64,000 nucleotides of DNA from Isoetes taiwanensis. Taxonomy: Eukaryota > Streptophyta > Lycopodiopsida > Isoetales > Isoetaceae. Location: positions 1,677,332 to 1,741,331 of the forward strand of contig JAJEKV010000101.1 in the NCBI GenBank assembly GCA_021234155.1, given 5' to 3'. Both the position numbers and the translations under genes were made by a program. The notes beneath the pieces were generated by a model. It did no database searches. It saw only the letters and a program-made list of their open reading frames with translations, and was not told where the DNA came from. The first letter of the stretch is position 1. Every line of letters starts with the position of its first letter. Positions 41,241 through 52,611 of the stretch are shown piece after piece.

Positions 41241-41913
41241 CAAAGATGATGTCTATAAATGGAAACAGGACATATTCTGGTTAATTGTCATGTTTGTGTA
41301 AAGCAGAGGTTTGGTCTTGGGATAGTTGAGCCTAACAAATTCATTTTTTTTCAATACACGATTCTTTTCAATGGTGGCTTATTCAGGAAATTTTGTGGGA
41401 TATAGTCTGAACGTAGTTCTTGGTGCAAATGGTGGCTAAAAGCGTTACTTTCAACCAGCTAAAGTATTACTTTAAAAGTACAGATAAAGCGTTACTTTAA
41501 ACCAGCTTAAAGTATAAGATAGAACCAACAAAATATATAAACCTTTTGGACACCATAAAATTGTTGGTTGGCTGATGTTATCATGTGAAAAATCGAACTG
41601 GGCATGGCAATATACACATATTGCTGGCTCTCTGCAAAGATCCTCAAAAGGTCTGTAGGATCTCACATGTGAACTGAACGAAAAGCGACAAAACCGAAGC
41701 ATGTGAATGATACTACAAAACATGATAACGCTATGCCCATAAGCTGTGTATGGTTCCGAAATACATTCAGAAGACGACAGTAGTCTTGGAAGGCTTCTGA
41801 AGCATGTGTGGCAACCCCCCATAACAGCCTAATGAAAAATTCTCTTCATGAAACAGCTCTATCCTCTCAGAACAAACTTGAAGCACAAAAGATTTGCCTT
41901 ATAGCTGTTAACA
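41241..41913. other. Intergenic, no gene seen
   Basis: AT-rich sequence between the RRG-like pseudogene and the Erlin-like gene. The short duplicated phrase AAAGCGTTACTTT (about 41,439 and 41,488) is the only structure I see. The right part is probably 3' UTR or downstream flank of the minus-strand Erlin-like gene. Confidence 0.5.
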
Positions 41914-42879
41914 CTACTCATTGGTTATGAGCTTCTGTAAAGGCAGATATCTTTGGTCCATGATCATACTAGGAAGCTGAAAAAAGAACTACTTCAGCAC
42001 AAATTGCAAAGTGAATATGGACAATGCTTGGGATTACCTTGTCGCCAAAAAACATTTTGGTGTTATTTGAAATAGATTCAATGAGCCTCATCTCTAAAAA
42101 CTCGGGTGTCAGTTTGAACTTGTTTGCCTCTGCCTCTTTAATGACCCTGTAAATACAGCTTCAAGAATTACATAGATACATGCCACATTCTTTTAAAAAT
42201 TCGTGCAGAAGCCCACAGACATGCATTTCAAATCAATGCCATCGTAGTCAATACTCAGAATTATATCTATACACTAAATGCATCGTTTACAAGAAGCAAT
42301 AACTTATTGTCTGAATGCTCTAGTCGACAGGGGCAAGAACTATTTCCACAAAATGTTTCATGGGAAAAGGAGAATTACTTGTAATGATTTCCATCAGTTA
42401 AGCTTTTCTCCCTGGACAAGTAGATCTCATTTTCTATCTTTTGCTGACGTTTCATACTCTCCTTCTCTGTGACTTGTTGTTGATATGGATTATGCTCACA
42501 AGGGCATCCCTTGCTGCCTCTGTTAAAGCTTTCTTCTTTTGCGTCTCAGCTTCCTTCTCTACAACCTTTTGCTGCTCCACTGCTATAAGGACCTTCATTC
42601 ACAGAACATTTAGGAAAAGCAACCAAATATGCCAAAGAATAGGGTCTTATGCACGAAAGCCTTAAACCTTAGTTCGTTCCTCCTCCATAATCTCAGAATT
42701 TCGAGCAATTGACTTCGGAATCATTGGCTTTGTCACTCATACGCTGATGATCTCAATTCCAGGAGCATAAACTGTGCAGTCATGCTGAATAGCCTCTTTG
42801 ATCCTTTCATCAATCTGTAATATATTTGGTCCGTGTCATTCTATAAGATCTATCATCTCCCTAACACACAATTGTTCTT

Positions 42880-42965
42880 CACTGTAAACCGCTATACAGC
42901 AGCTCATCATAGATTCATAATGATCCTTACTGCAAACTGCTATACGGCAGCTCATCATAGATTAA
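42880..42965. repeat. Tandem duplication inside an Erlin-like intron
   Basis: GCAGCTCATCATAGATT is present at about 42,897 and, as GGCAGCTCATCATAGATT, at about 42,946. Flanking phrases GTAAACCGCTATAC and GCAAACTGCTATAC are also paired. The unit is about 48 bp within the intron between exons 5 and 6. Confidence 0.88.
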
Positions 42966-43333
42966 GTGTTAAAGTCTACTTATGGATCCAAAAGAAAATA
43001 GTATCAAAATGGGTCACCAAGTGTTTCAACGCACCTGATCAAATTTGTCTATGTAAACCTCTTGAAGCGTGTTGGCACTACAAAATTGGTTGATCTCATG
43101 ATGAATTTTGTCGTATATCCATGTTTTATCATAGCTCACGCCATAATTCAAAATAGTCTCGTAGACATAACCTTTGTTAAGCCGGTTTACGACCTGCATG
43201 ACATCCATCCACCACAAACTTCTTAGACAAATGGCAAGCAAACTGAGCACCATTTGGAAAAGCAGAAAACACATCTCGTTTGTTACCTCAACTTTTCCAA
43301 AGTAAATCATTACTCCACCCTTAGTTCCACATG

Positions 43334-43530
43334 GAATGTCCTTAACCTGCACCGTATCAGCTTAGTAGAATAGTTTATTACCAGGAAATAGTATACCTAA
43401 ATAATAAGTAAGTGCTAAGATCATGAATAAATGTCCTTAACCTGCACTAATAGCAGCTTCTTAAAATAGTTAAGGGTAGTTAACTACCAGGAAATAGTAT
43501 AACTAAATAATAAGTGCTAAGATCATGTAT
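43334..43530. repeat. Tandem duplication spanning an exon edge of the Erlin-like gene
   Basis: A unit of about 97 bp containing TGTCCTTAACCTGCAC and then ACCAGGAAATAGTAT(A/C)ACTAA-like text appears twice. The first copy overlaps the start of exon 4, including its splice acceptor. The second lies wholly in the upstream intron, so it provides a duplicate acceptor. Confidence 0.88.
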
Positions 43531-44383
43531 ATGCCATGCCACTGATCATAATGAGACAGTCGGAAAGGTATACTACATGCAATATCAAACTTATATCTTA
43601 CGTCGTCCAACAAACACTCATGAAGGAGATCAGTCTCTCACCTGGTCTTTCTGAATGGTTACTTGTATAGGTTCATACTGTGTAATAAAATGGAATCATC
43701 ATATGAAAACCTGCAGCAGAAAAACATTCCTGTTAATCCCAATGATGAGCAATAATTAAAATCCTGGAACCTAAACGGATACCTGGGTTCGTTATAGTCT
43801 TCAAAAGTGCTCCACCCCTCCAGTACACTCCTACATGCCCTTCTGGAATTTCATGTATAATTCCTATATTTACACCCACCAGAGTTGCAAATACCACTGC
43901 CTGCAGAATGCAGTACATACATCAAGCTTCACTATTTGATGGGCCTAGAGATAAAATATATAGACATCTCGACAATGATTTCCTAGCAAATTGACTTTAA
44001 TTCCATCGAACTATCCATGCCAATTCGTGAAAGGTTTTACAAACGAAAAGGAAAGGCACTTACAAAATGGCAACCACAAAATGTGGCAACTGCGGCGAAG
44101 GTGATGGACGATTTTGGGCAGGTCTTGTCTGGACTCCGGCGCCAGCGGATCGCTGATCCATTGTTCGTTTGTAACAAGCATTCCCAGGGTATTATTTACC
44201 GACATTTTTATTACATAAAAAAGTTTCGAGATGAGAGTGATATCTTGAAGAGAAATCTACCTTTAACCTTTGAAAGACATTTTGGTAATTTTGGAAAACA
44301 TTTTGGTAATTTTAGCGCATCTTTGTAAGTTTCCAATTCGTATTCACTTTGAAATGCTGGGGAATATTTTTTACTAGCTACAG

Positions 44384-44482
44384 GGGCGTGGAAATGATCC
44401 TGCCATATTTGCTAAGGGGAAAAAAAGTGCAACAAGGATTCGACGAAATGTTGATCAGTTCTTAGCATCAACAGACAACTAG
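44384..44482 (+). CDS. Possible terminal exon, function unknown
   Basis: A T-rich tract and TACAG at 44,383 form a plausible splice acceptor. After it, 32 codons read GRGNDPAIFAKGKKSATRIR and then RNVDQFLASTDN before a TAG at 44,480-44,482. The basic, protein-like text suggests a real C terminus, but I cannot name the family and see no matching upstream exon. It starts about 220 bp from the 5' end of the divergent Erlin-like gene. A low-complexity Gly/Lys/Pro-rich stretch follows at about 44,690-44,830. Confidence 0.22.
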   Translation, partial: GRGNDPAIFAKGKKSATRIRRNVDQFLASTDN

Positions 44483-45216
44483 TTGGGTTGACAATGCCAT
44501 CTTGATGTGGGACTGAGCAAAAGCAATAAGCTCTCAATTCTGATCTACCTTTTAACTAATATATGATGTGTGAATGTTATATAGTTAGTTAGTAGTTTGT
44601 AACATCATACCACACATTCACGTAGTCTTTAAGGTCATTCGTCCTATATGCTTATCATTATTGAGCATGGTGTTAGTCCTGTGCCACCAGGCACTTTGGA
44701 CTATTCTCGAAACACAACACAGGCTAAAGGCAAGGGTCAAGGTCAAGCTAAAGCGTCAGGTAGCAGACCCACGCCCCCGCAGAAACCCACACCCTCGTCA
44801 AAGAAGAGGACAAGGCAAGACAGGTAGCCACCTCCAGGGAGTGCGGCCTTAACTTAGCGGGATTCGCAGCACTAATGATGGCACCGAAGAGATCCCCTCA
44901 AAATCAAGCATATGATCCAGGAGTTGGTAACCAAGATCACAGAAACTTTGCCATATGTCTATTTTGGGCCCAAGGTCGTTGTACTATATATCAGTAGAGA
45001 TTAGGCCTCGATTTTTAGATGAGACTTAGTATCGTCTTTTTCGATTTAAATCTCGGCGTCTCCACGCCAATCCCATGTACTCTTTTTGATATTCAAGGGA
45101 TTCTTATTTTGACATATAGTTGTTTTTTCTGTTCTTATCTCTTTGCAAAATCCCGCGTGGCACACTATACTAAGGATCTGTCTGCTTGATCCAAGGGTCC
45201 TTATAGCGGCATTCTT

Positions 45217-46760
45217 ATGGAATGCAGGAACTTTGAATACCTCACAAAGGGCATGTTTATCCATTCATCGTCCACTGATAGAGAAATGATTCCTGATGCT
45301 ATGTTAGGGTGTTCACTTCTTGACATGTATGGACGATGTGGAAGTATAGAATACACATCTTTAGTCTTTTATGTTTTACCAAATTGCTCTGTTGTAACAG
45401 GGATTGTCATAGTTATAGCATATGCACAAAATGGATATAAAAAGAGTCGCCTCCATCTCTCTCGAAGTTGCACCAAACAAGTGTAATGCAAGATACAATC
45501 ACATTTGATGAATGTGCACCTCGAAATTTCTAGCGAGAGGGCATTGCCATCCACTCAAAAGTGATTAAATGCGGACATGATCAAGATGTTGCCACTTTGT
45601 GGATGTGCTTAAAACTATTTATTGCAAACTTTAGCAATCATCTTGTATTTTTGACAAATCATTGTCGACATACTATCTTTTATGCGGCATAGATAGGCTA
45701 TTCTCATAGCAAGGAGCTTTTCAACAAATACAAGTTGCTTACTTGAAGTACAATCGGTTTAGATCCTTGCTTTTGGTTGAACATTTCTAAACATTTATGA
45801 CTTTGTCATTTAGTTTTCAAATGTGCAGGATATGGTTGTAAATTAGGGTGCTATGGCATGGAGAATCTATGAAGAATAAGGGCGTGAAAAGATAAAAGTG
45901 TGATATTTGATAGAATCCACGAGCCTAAAAATAACATTAGTGGGGTTAGGATAGATATGATTTACTTCTTGCCACCCATCAGCTCTTAGAGTTGGTGTGA
46001 GTCAAAACACATCCATGCTTGTTCATAAGCTTTTAGAAGACAAAAATCAAGCTTAGGGGAGTTTTCGGGGACTACCCGTTATCGTAGGTCTTGAATCATA
46101 TCTCAAACCGCAGCCCCCAAAGGCTTTGCCCTACCACAGATCTGCGGCATCGGCATCCACGAAGCCTAGGCAAGTGACATACAAGGCATAAGTCTTTCTA
46201 TGCACAACCCCAAGTAGGTAAGTTCTCAATTCATTGTGGTTTGCATTACATAGCCATGGAATTTATCATAAAGGTAATTTATGCTTGCATTAGAGAAAGT
46301 GAATATGATTATGATGTTGTACTAGCTAATGCTATTATTAGCATGTATGGAAAGTCGCCAATCTGAGAACATGGCTAATGTATCCAAAAAGGATGAACCT
46401 TAGGACGTGATTACTGAATAGCGACCATTCTTTGCATACCTCCAACAAGAGCAAAGAGATAAGGCCATCAAACTTTTCGCTGAATTAAAATTAGTGCATA
46501 AAGCCACCTAGGATAACTTTTGCAACTATTCTTACTGCATTTGATAATCCTTTTTCACTAGCAAATGGTAAACTAGTTCATTCAGGAATTATCCGCGATG
46601 GCGGCGTGGAGGCTCGAAGAATTACATGAGAGTGCTCTTGTTGATATGTATGGGAGATGTGGAAGTTTGGATTATGCGGTGTAGTATTTCAGAATATGCT
46701 TGAAATGGATTTAGCAGCTTGGAATGCTATTATTACGAGATTATTTTTTACAACATTTTC
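45217..46760 (+). pseudogene. PPR pseudogene, copy A and downstream repeats
   Basis: The plus strand carries decayed plant PPR text: REMIPDAMLGCSLLDMYGRC followed by GSIEYTSLVF (45,285-45,370), AIHSKVIKCGHDQDVATLW (about 45,545-45,605), ESEYDYDVVLANAIISMYGK (about 46,290-46,350) and ESALVDMYGRCGSLDYAV (about 46,630-46,682). Stops and frameshifts are frequent and long non-PPR stretches intervene, so the gene is dead. The sequence from 45,226 to about 46,290 is duplicated downstream, starting at about 46,765. No E or DYW domain is visible. Confidence 0.7.
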
Positions 46761-46764
46761 GTGT

Positions 46765-46968
46765 CGTGCAGGAAATTTGAATACCTCACAAGGGCAAAGG
46801 GCATGTTTATCCATTCAGGCATCATTGATAGAGAAATGATTCCTGATGCTATGTTAGGATGTTCACTTCTTGACAATAGAATACACATCTTTGGTCTTTT
46901 ATGATTTACCAAAATGCGTTCTTTGTAACACAGTTGCCATAGTTATAGCATTTGCACAAAATGGGCAT
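46765..46968 (+). pseudogene. PPR pseudogene, copy B, left part
   Basis: This repeats the text of 45,226-45,440: GMFIHSGIIDREMIPDAMLG and the following CSLLD, ending AHNG-type sequence at GGGCATAAA. It stops at the LINE tail and resumes at 48,174 on the far side of that element. The copy lacks about 21 bp after CSLLD that copy A has. Confidence 0.75.
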
Positions 46969-48173
46969 AAATAGAATAGAATAGAATAAATTTTTTAACG
47001 TCCACGGAGACCAATAGGTCATGGGACCCATACAATGGGCTAGTACAATCATTACTACTAGGATTAAAAAACCCCTGCCTCGAAAGGTTTTCAAGGAAAA
47101 ACCTTTGCGGTAATGATGATACTAGACAATGGGAGATAATGACTCGAGGGCTCAATAATTGCGGGCGTGCATCTAGAACCTCAAGTATGTATAATGCCAA
47201 GTCATGCGCGGATGGTGCTCACGAGAAGTTGTGGAAGCGTGGAATGGAATGCTAAGGTCAAAAATGATTCCGGACTATCTCAAAAGCGGGGCAACTTCGA
47301 GAAGAGTATGGCTTTCATCTTCAATAACACATGGCGGCAAATGGGCACATAGTCTCGCTTCTCGCGGCAATTCGCGGCCGCTCCCATCTACCCGCCTCAA
47401 TCCGTAGCTGTGGGACCCCGTCGCGAATTGATGCAATAGCTACAAGTTTGTTCTGGACAATGAAGCAAGCAAATAAGCTTGGGGCCACTCGTGGCAATTT
47501 GGGATTTATGTGTGCATGATAATGACCGGTTTTCACTTGGGCCAAAATGTAATCTGCGTCCCATATCTTTTGAGAAAAACGACCATTGAGATATTGTTGC
47601 AAAACTTCGGGATCGAACTGGCAAGCATCGGCGATGCTATGGTTGCACAACCCAGCAGGGCAAACCATGTAGTGCAATGCTCTTTCCAACATCGTTTCAA
47701 ACGAGGAGATTCAGCCATGGCAAGTGCAAAACGGGATACCTAACATCATCCATGTGGTGCACCTTATGGATATAGTGGAGATGGCGCTTCATGGCGGCGA
47801 ATGTTGAAGAGGCCAAAACACAATAAAAAGAATAGCATAGGGCACCGTTGTTTTAACTCAAAGGTCGTAAGTGAGAAAGGACTTTTGCACCCGCTCCAAG
47901 CTCTCCCAAGCACTAGCACTAATGGCAGGCCCCACACTTGAGAACCATCTGATAAAATAGGCTCTACCAAAGCCCAAACAAGTGAGCTTTCCGTGGCCAA
48001 TCATGAATTTCTGCGAAAACAATTGTTTTGCATTGCATAGAGTGCTCTCCATCCAGCCACCACCGGCTTGGTAATACACCACTCCCAAAGTGTGTTCTTC
48101 ACAATTCTACACCAAGATACTTGTAGCTATCTACAACTTCAACTTCGCGGCTATCATAGTGCATAGTAGGAAA
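46969..48173 (-). mobile_element. 5'-truncated LINE (non-LTR retrotransposon)
   Basis: The minus strand holds the C-terminal part of a LINE ORF2. It has the reverse-transcriptase tail motif VDSYKYLGVEL (about 48,120-48,152), then GGGWMESTLCNAKQLF, LVEPILSDGSQVWG, SASAWESLERVQKSFLTYDL and a C-terminal region to about 47,325. Frames are shifted several times, so it is inactive. The 3' end is at about 46,969, where CCGTGGACGTTAAAAAATTT leads into an ATTCT array. The insertion splits PPR pseudogene copy B, whose halves lie directly either side. I could not settle the target-site duplication. Confidence 0.82.
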
Positions 48174-48690
48174 AGAGTTGTCGTCTATCTCTTGCAAAAG
48201 TTGCGCCAAGCAAGTGTGATGCGAGATACAATCACATTTGATGAATCTGCAGCCCCATAATTTCTAGCAGAGGGCATTGCCATGACATGATCAAGATGTT
48301 GCCGCTAGGATGCTTTAAAACTATTTGTTGCAAAATTTGGCAATCTACTGCAGTTTTTGATAAAATGCGTATCTACATACTACCTCTTAAGTTGAGGCTG
48401 CAATCAGATTTGTGCTTGCTTTTGGTTGAACATTTCTAGATATTTATGGCTTTGTCATTCAGTTTTCAAATGTGCATGATATGGTTGTAAATTAAGGTGC
48501 TATAATGTGGAGAATCTATGAAGAATAAAGGATGTGAAAAGACAAAAGTCTGACATTTGATAAAATCCTAAAGACTAGACAAGTGACATACATGACATAA
48601 GTCTCCTTATGCACACCCCAAGCAGGTAAGTTCACACTTCATTGTGGTTGCAATACATAGCCATGGAATTTATCATAAAGATTTATGTTA
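48174..48690 (+). pseudogene. PPR pseudogene, copy B, right part
   Basis: This continues the duplication interrupted by the LINE. AGATACAATCACATTTGATG (48,222) matches 45,494. GCTTTTGGTTGAACATTTCT (48,420) matches about 45,771. AGCCATGGAATTTATCATAA (48,659) matches about 46,251. Internal deletions relative to copy A remove about 380 bp. It is non-coding by now. Confidence 0.8.
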
Positions 48691-49875
48691 TCTGGACTTT
48701 GGACGTTTAAGGAAAGCATTTCTGGTCCATCCTGGTGTGACATCTAAAGATTCAGTTGTAGCAGCCTACACAAAGTACAAAGTTGAAGACAGTCAGTTAT
48801 GGAGGTAATGCCCTTCTACTTCTTGTAGGAAAATGTTTTCTACAGAAGTTTGACATGTTTGGAATGGCGAAAAAGAACAAAATAACTACATTCAGAAGGT
48901 GATTGTGCCTTCTTCCCTATAGTGCCTTGTGTGCAACATGCCCATATGTATTATCATCCCCATCTTTATACTAGATTATTTGAAAAATATTGTCTCTATC
49001 GTGGGTTCAAATCCCACCCTTTCCGTTGCTCATCGCGTCGAGTGTGCTGCCTTTCATGTTTGGCACCCCGTCAGAGAAGCTTCAGTTTATCACACTTAGC
49101 ATTGCACTATTTATGAGTGATAAGTCTCTAAGCTCAGGGTCCTGTAATCAGTACACCTCCTTCTACATTAGAATGGAAACTCAAGGTTTGGTGAAGGTTA
49201 TTGCAAGACAGAAGAAAGTCTACTTCTAAGCTCTGAGAATGGACCAAAGATAGAAACCAAGAAAAGGAAGTGGAGAAAGCATAAAAACTGATTATCACAA
49301 TACACTTGCTCGACCTCCATGGCTCTCGGGCGCCCGGATAGAGTTCATAAAGGAACTCGACATCTAAATACCTATGACGTTCCACGTATTTTATATGCTT
49401 TTGGGTAAAAATACATGACACGTCACTATGAATAATTAATGGAGCATTAATCATTCATAAGCTAAAGGTAGCTATGTTAATCATTAATTATTAAGGTGGA
49501 AACCTAACCCTAAATCCTAATTCGAATTTAGGGCTTAACCTAACATTAAAAGGGGTTAAAATATTAAATTAGTTAATATTAACCAACCTAGAGTTGCCAC
49601 CTGGCCCAAATCGATTGGGCAAGGCAGGCTTACCAATTTGGGGCACTTAAATTGGGGCTTCCACCCCAATTTGCCCCAATTCGATTTTGGGGAGGGGAGG
49701 GGGGGGATTGGTGGAGGAGGAGCTGCTGTTCAACCTGCCTCAGACAGAAGGATGGAGAACCGGAGAGACAGTAAATCTAGCTATGATTCTCGTTAGTAAA
49801 AAAATAGCTTGGATTCCTAGATAGTCATAGGATTAACCCTTGTATGCTTAGAAGGTAGCTAGGATTAACCCTTGT
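48691..49875. other. No gene; repetitive GGGGC(A/T)AATT-type sequence
   Basis: A T-arm-like stretch (GTGGGTTCAAATCCCACCC, about 49,001-49,019) has no tRNA around it. About 49,480-49,700 is rich in repeated CCTAA(C/A)CCTAA and CCCCAATT/AATTGGGG motifs, and a G run follows at about 49,690-49,708. This looks like transposon flank or LTR-type sequence, but I see no termini. Confidence 0.4.
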
Positions 49876-50100
49876 CACTACAAGAGGATGGGGGTATGGT
49901 GTCAACCCTTGTGACAAGTCCTAGGTGTAGGGAGAAATTTGTGTCGAATGCTACCATCTTGACACAAAGTGCTTGTATTGTGTCAAAATTGTGTCTACTG
50001 CATAGTGTCAAATATTTCGTCAAAGCAATGACCTCCTTTTGTCAACTTTCTATCGCATGTGAAGTAGGTTTTTGCAACAACTTTTGAACAATATTTAAGA
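49876..50100 (+). mobile_element. CACTA (En/Spm)-type terminus with subterminal repeats
   Basis: CACTACAAGA at 49,876-49,885 is the hallmark end of plant CACTA transposons. It is followed by repeated TGTGTCAA/TTGACACA-type motifs on both strands (49,900-50,040), as expected of subterminal transposase-binding repeats. The three bases before it are TGT, a possible target-site duplication. I do not find a matching TCTTGTAGTG end in the window and see no TNPD/TNPA coding sequence. It is therefore one end of a truncated or non-autonomous element, probably running right. Confidence 0.65.
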
Positions 50101-50466
50101 TAAGTTGTGCCAACTTTTTCTTAAGACTTATAACAAATGATTATCCAAAATTTCATCTAATATTTTAACAGAACTTGAGGAGCATTTTGTCAACTTTATA
50201 TTGCAATTTAAGTGGGTTGTTGCAAATTTTTTTTAACAAATTTATAACTCCATCATTATAACATTTCTATGAAATTTATAACATAATGCCATCGAAATTT
50301 GTATCTAATATGTTAAGTAGAATTGAGTTTGGTATTTATATATCATTAAAGATCTAGTATTGCACTAAGGAATATTACTTGATAGAAAGAATGATTTGGA
50401 TACAGTCAGATGAAGGGGAATAGACAATGGTGAAGGGTACCTGACAACTTGAACAAAGGAGCAAAT
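50101..50466. other. AT-rich, no gene
   Basis: AT-rich sequence between the CACTA-type end and the LINE endonuclease fragment, probably transposon interior. I see no motif beyond a T run near 50,228. Confidence 0.4.
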
Positions 50467-51304
50467 TTATAGGAAGATAAAACCAATCACAAAACTATCT
50501 GGTGGAGCAAAATATACCACTGCAATATAGATTACAATCTGGCCTCTAATTTCCAGCCACATATACTGTTTAAACTCACATGTTTTTACCACTTTTATCG
50601 TTTGAGCATATTGTGCACGCACATAGCAAGCAATGCCACCAAAGCCTCTGCCTCTTCCTATAACTTTTATATTCCATACTGATTCAATTAATGCAAATCC
50701 TGGCAAGTTTCCTGATCTACTCGTCTCATGTTCCCAAGTTTCCAGAAGAACAAATAAATCTATAGCTTCCAAAATAGATGCAATCGTGACTTGTTTTCTC
50801 TCATTAAAACCATTAATATTCCAAATCATACACCTGAGGGTCCTGAATTCCTATTCGACAATCCTAGCTTGACTTCCTCACAAATTTTAATTCAGCGTTA
50901 ACAGAAACAAGCTTCTGCTCTACATGGTTGCCCACTGTTCCCAGCTTTTCTTTCACAAATTTTAATTCAGCGTTAACAGAAACAAGCTCTTGTTTTAAGC
51001 TTCAAATTTCTCTCTGCAATTGACTAACCTGTTCTCGTAAATGAAGCTTTTCCATGTCCTAAGCTGCCAACCGCACATCCTTGGCATCCCATCGTGATTG
51101 TATCTGAGCAAAAAAGGCATCGAGTTTGTCTGATAATAGCTTCTGTGCCATCGCTGTCTGGTTTGAAACCAAAAGCGGCAGACGTTGCCACCCAAGCGTC
51201 ACCCTTGCTGACGTGTCACTCTCCCAGATATAAACATCAACTACTGTATTGACATTGTGTCTGGAAGACAGAAAAGCTGTGCAAATCTTTTCTAGAACAC
51301 TCAA
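50467..51304 (-). mobile_element. LINE fragment: ORF1-like coiled coil and endonuclease domain
   Basis: On the minus strand, 50,829-50,467 encodes the start of an endonuclease/exonuclease/phosphatase domain as found in LINE ORF2. It shows IWNINGFNERK (the N motif), LLETWE (catalytic Glu region), GFGGIACYVR and YMWLEIRG. Upstream, 51,304-51,060 is a hydrophilic frame ending in KLDAFFAQIQSRWDAKDVRL, followed by a coiled-coil-like stretch (about 50,880-51,055) with two direct copies of a segment encoding SVNAELKFV. The reverse transcriptase is missing and frames are broken. The same strand sense as the LINE at 46,969-48,173 would allow one scattered element, but I favour two separate insertions. 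Confidence 0.7.
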
Positions 51305-52611
51305 CTAGTCAACTATTACATGGGGCGCTTGATGATGGACTTGTCGATGAATATAGGATCTAATTGAATATATCAAATTGATCGCAAAAATATGGTGGGG
51401 GTTTAGTTGATTTTAGATAATTGATTATACAAATATGGTAAGGGGTTTGCAGGAATTTATAGAGCAAAATGTACATATATGGTAGGGGGCATATATAGAG
51501 TTTCTAAAAAATTTCGTATAACGGTGTTTTTTTGTAGCTTCTTAACCGTATAAGGGCCTTTTCCTTTAACTGTATGCGCGCACATGCCATATAGACTTAC
51601 ATTGGTTGCACCCCAGGGCAGTCGTTTTCTTTCTTATTTTTATAATTAATTGTACACATTTATCGTACCTATAATGCGTATTCACCTTATTTAACCTATT
51701 CTTTATATTCATGTATTATGCGTCACGTTCAGGTTTTATTCCCCACCATTGATCTGGCGGATATTCTCGGCATTGTGCCAGATCAATGGCTATTAGAATT
51801 TTGAGCAAAAAAGCGCATGCCACTATCAATGGTGTAGAACGAACCTATGGTTGAAGCAAAACAAATAAAAAAACAAAAATAAAAAAACCACTGGTGCTCA
51901 TGAATTTGTCGAATGAAGCTATGGCATGTAACCTAAGCTAATCCGACTTCCATTTCTTTCAGAAGATCACTTTTTCATCCGTTCTACATCTCAAAATCCC
52001 AATTGATCAGCTCTTCACGATTGCATCACCAAACAGAAAGATTCAACTGCTGTTCTCGCCACTCTTGATTAACACTGCATATCTAACTCATTGAGAAGGC
52101 TGCCTGAACTGCGATCTGCCTTCTCGCTGTTCCGGGTCGATGCATAGATTTGGTTGCAAGAGGGCAAAAACAGTTTCTACATAAGACTAATGGTCTGGAA
52201 AGAAGTGCACCTTAGTTTTGCTTGCTTCACTTTCAGTTCTCTCAATCCTTGCTGCGGTGGATTGCTGTGGTGGCAGCGACAATCTCAAATCTTACGGGAA
52301 GTATACAGCAAAACCATCTAAATAATCTACATTTTAATGCCTAGCATGAGTTCGCCCCTTTTTCTGATTACAACGCTTCAAGCTGACTGTCTATTTAATC
52401 TATGATCTTTCATAATCAAGACAGTATACATTGTTCTATGCCTTGTAAAGCAGACTCACCGGCAAGTATTCATTAAGGTGGAGCCTATTTACAGTATTTA
52501 ACCAAGAAATCGAAGCCATAAAACCCATTGCCATGAAATGGGTTGTGGATCCTTTTTGCTTCACCTTATTCTAAATATCCCTGAATTTGGCTATCACAGC
52601 GCAAGAATACG
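51305..52611. other. No gene; one hairpin
   Basis: 51,385-51,500 repeats AAATATGGT plus a G run three times. A hairpin with 13-bp perfect arms (CCATTGATCTGGC at 51,746-51,758 and its complement at 51,777-51,789) lies in the middle, possibly a small MITE core. Nothing else is recognised up to the Gypsy LTR. Confidence 0.5.

Larger units (their letters stand above)
41914..44161 (-). pseudogene. Erlin-like SPFH/Band-7 protein gene, nine exons, coding frame broken
   Basis: Erlins are ER membrane scaffold proteins of the SPFH family; in animals they assist ER-associated degradation and sterol control. The minus-strand exons I infer are 44,161-44,064; 43,900-43,783; 43,710-43,642; 43,346-43,287; 43,193-43,035; 42,814-42,668; 42,592-42,379; 42,146-42,038; 41,976-41,914 (stop TAG). 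Every intron has GT and AG. Diagnostic text includes [65 protein letters not shown] and EANKFKLTPEFLEMRLIES. There are four lesions. The frame mismatches by one base at the exon 1/2 junction. A T run in exon 3 has four T where three fit. TGA (42,737-42,739) stands where the family has an Arg before VTKP. There is a one-base shift in exon 7 after ALVSII. Intron structure shows this is not a retrocopy. It is either a recently dead gene or a live gene with consensus errors. Confidence 0.88.

Noticed and set aside
44661-44852. Basic Gly/Lys/Pro-rich 63-codon frame
   Set aside because: It is low-complexity, with no upstream exon or family match; only the short text at 44,384-44,482 looked exon-like.
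49001-49019. GTGGGTTCAAATCCCACCC, a tRNA T-arm look-alike
   Set aside because: No D-arm, anticodon arm or acceptor pairing is found in the preceding 90 bases. At most it is a tRNA or SINE scrap.
52389-52393. GTCTA as a target-site duplication for the Gypsy element (also after 59,430)
   Set aside because: The base following the left copy does not start an LTR (no TG) and lies over 200 bp from the LTR array; a five-base match is expected by chance.
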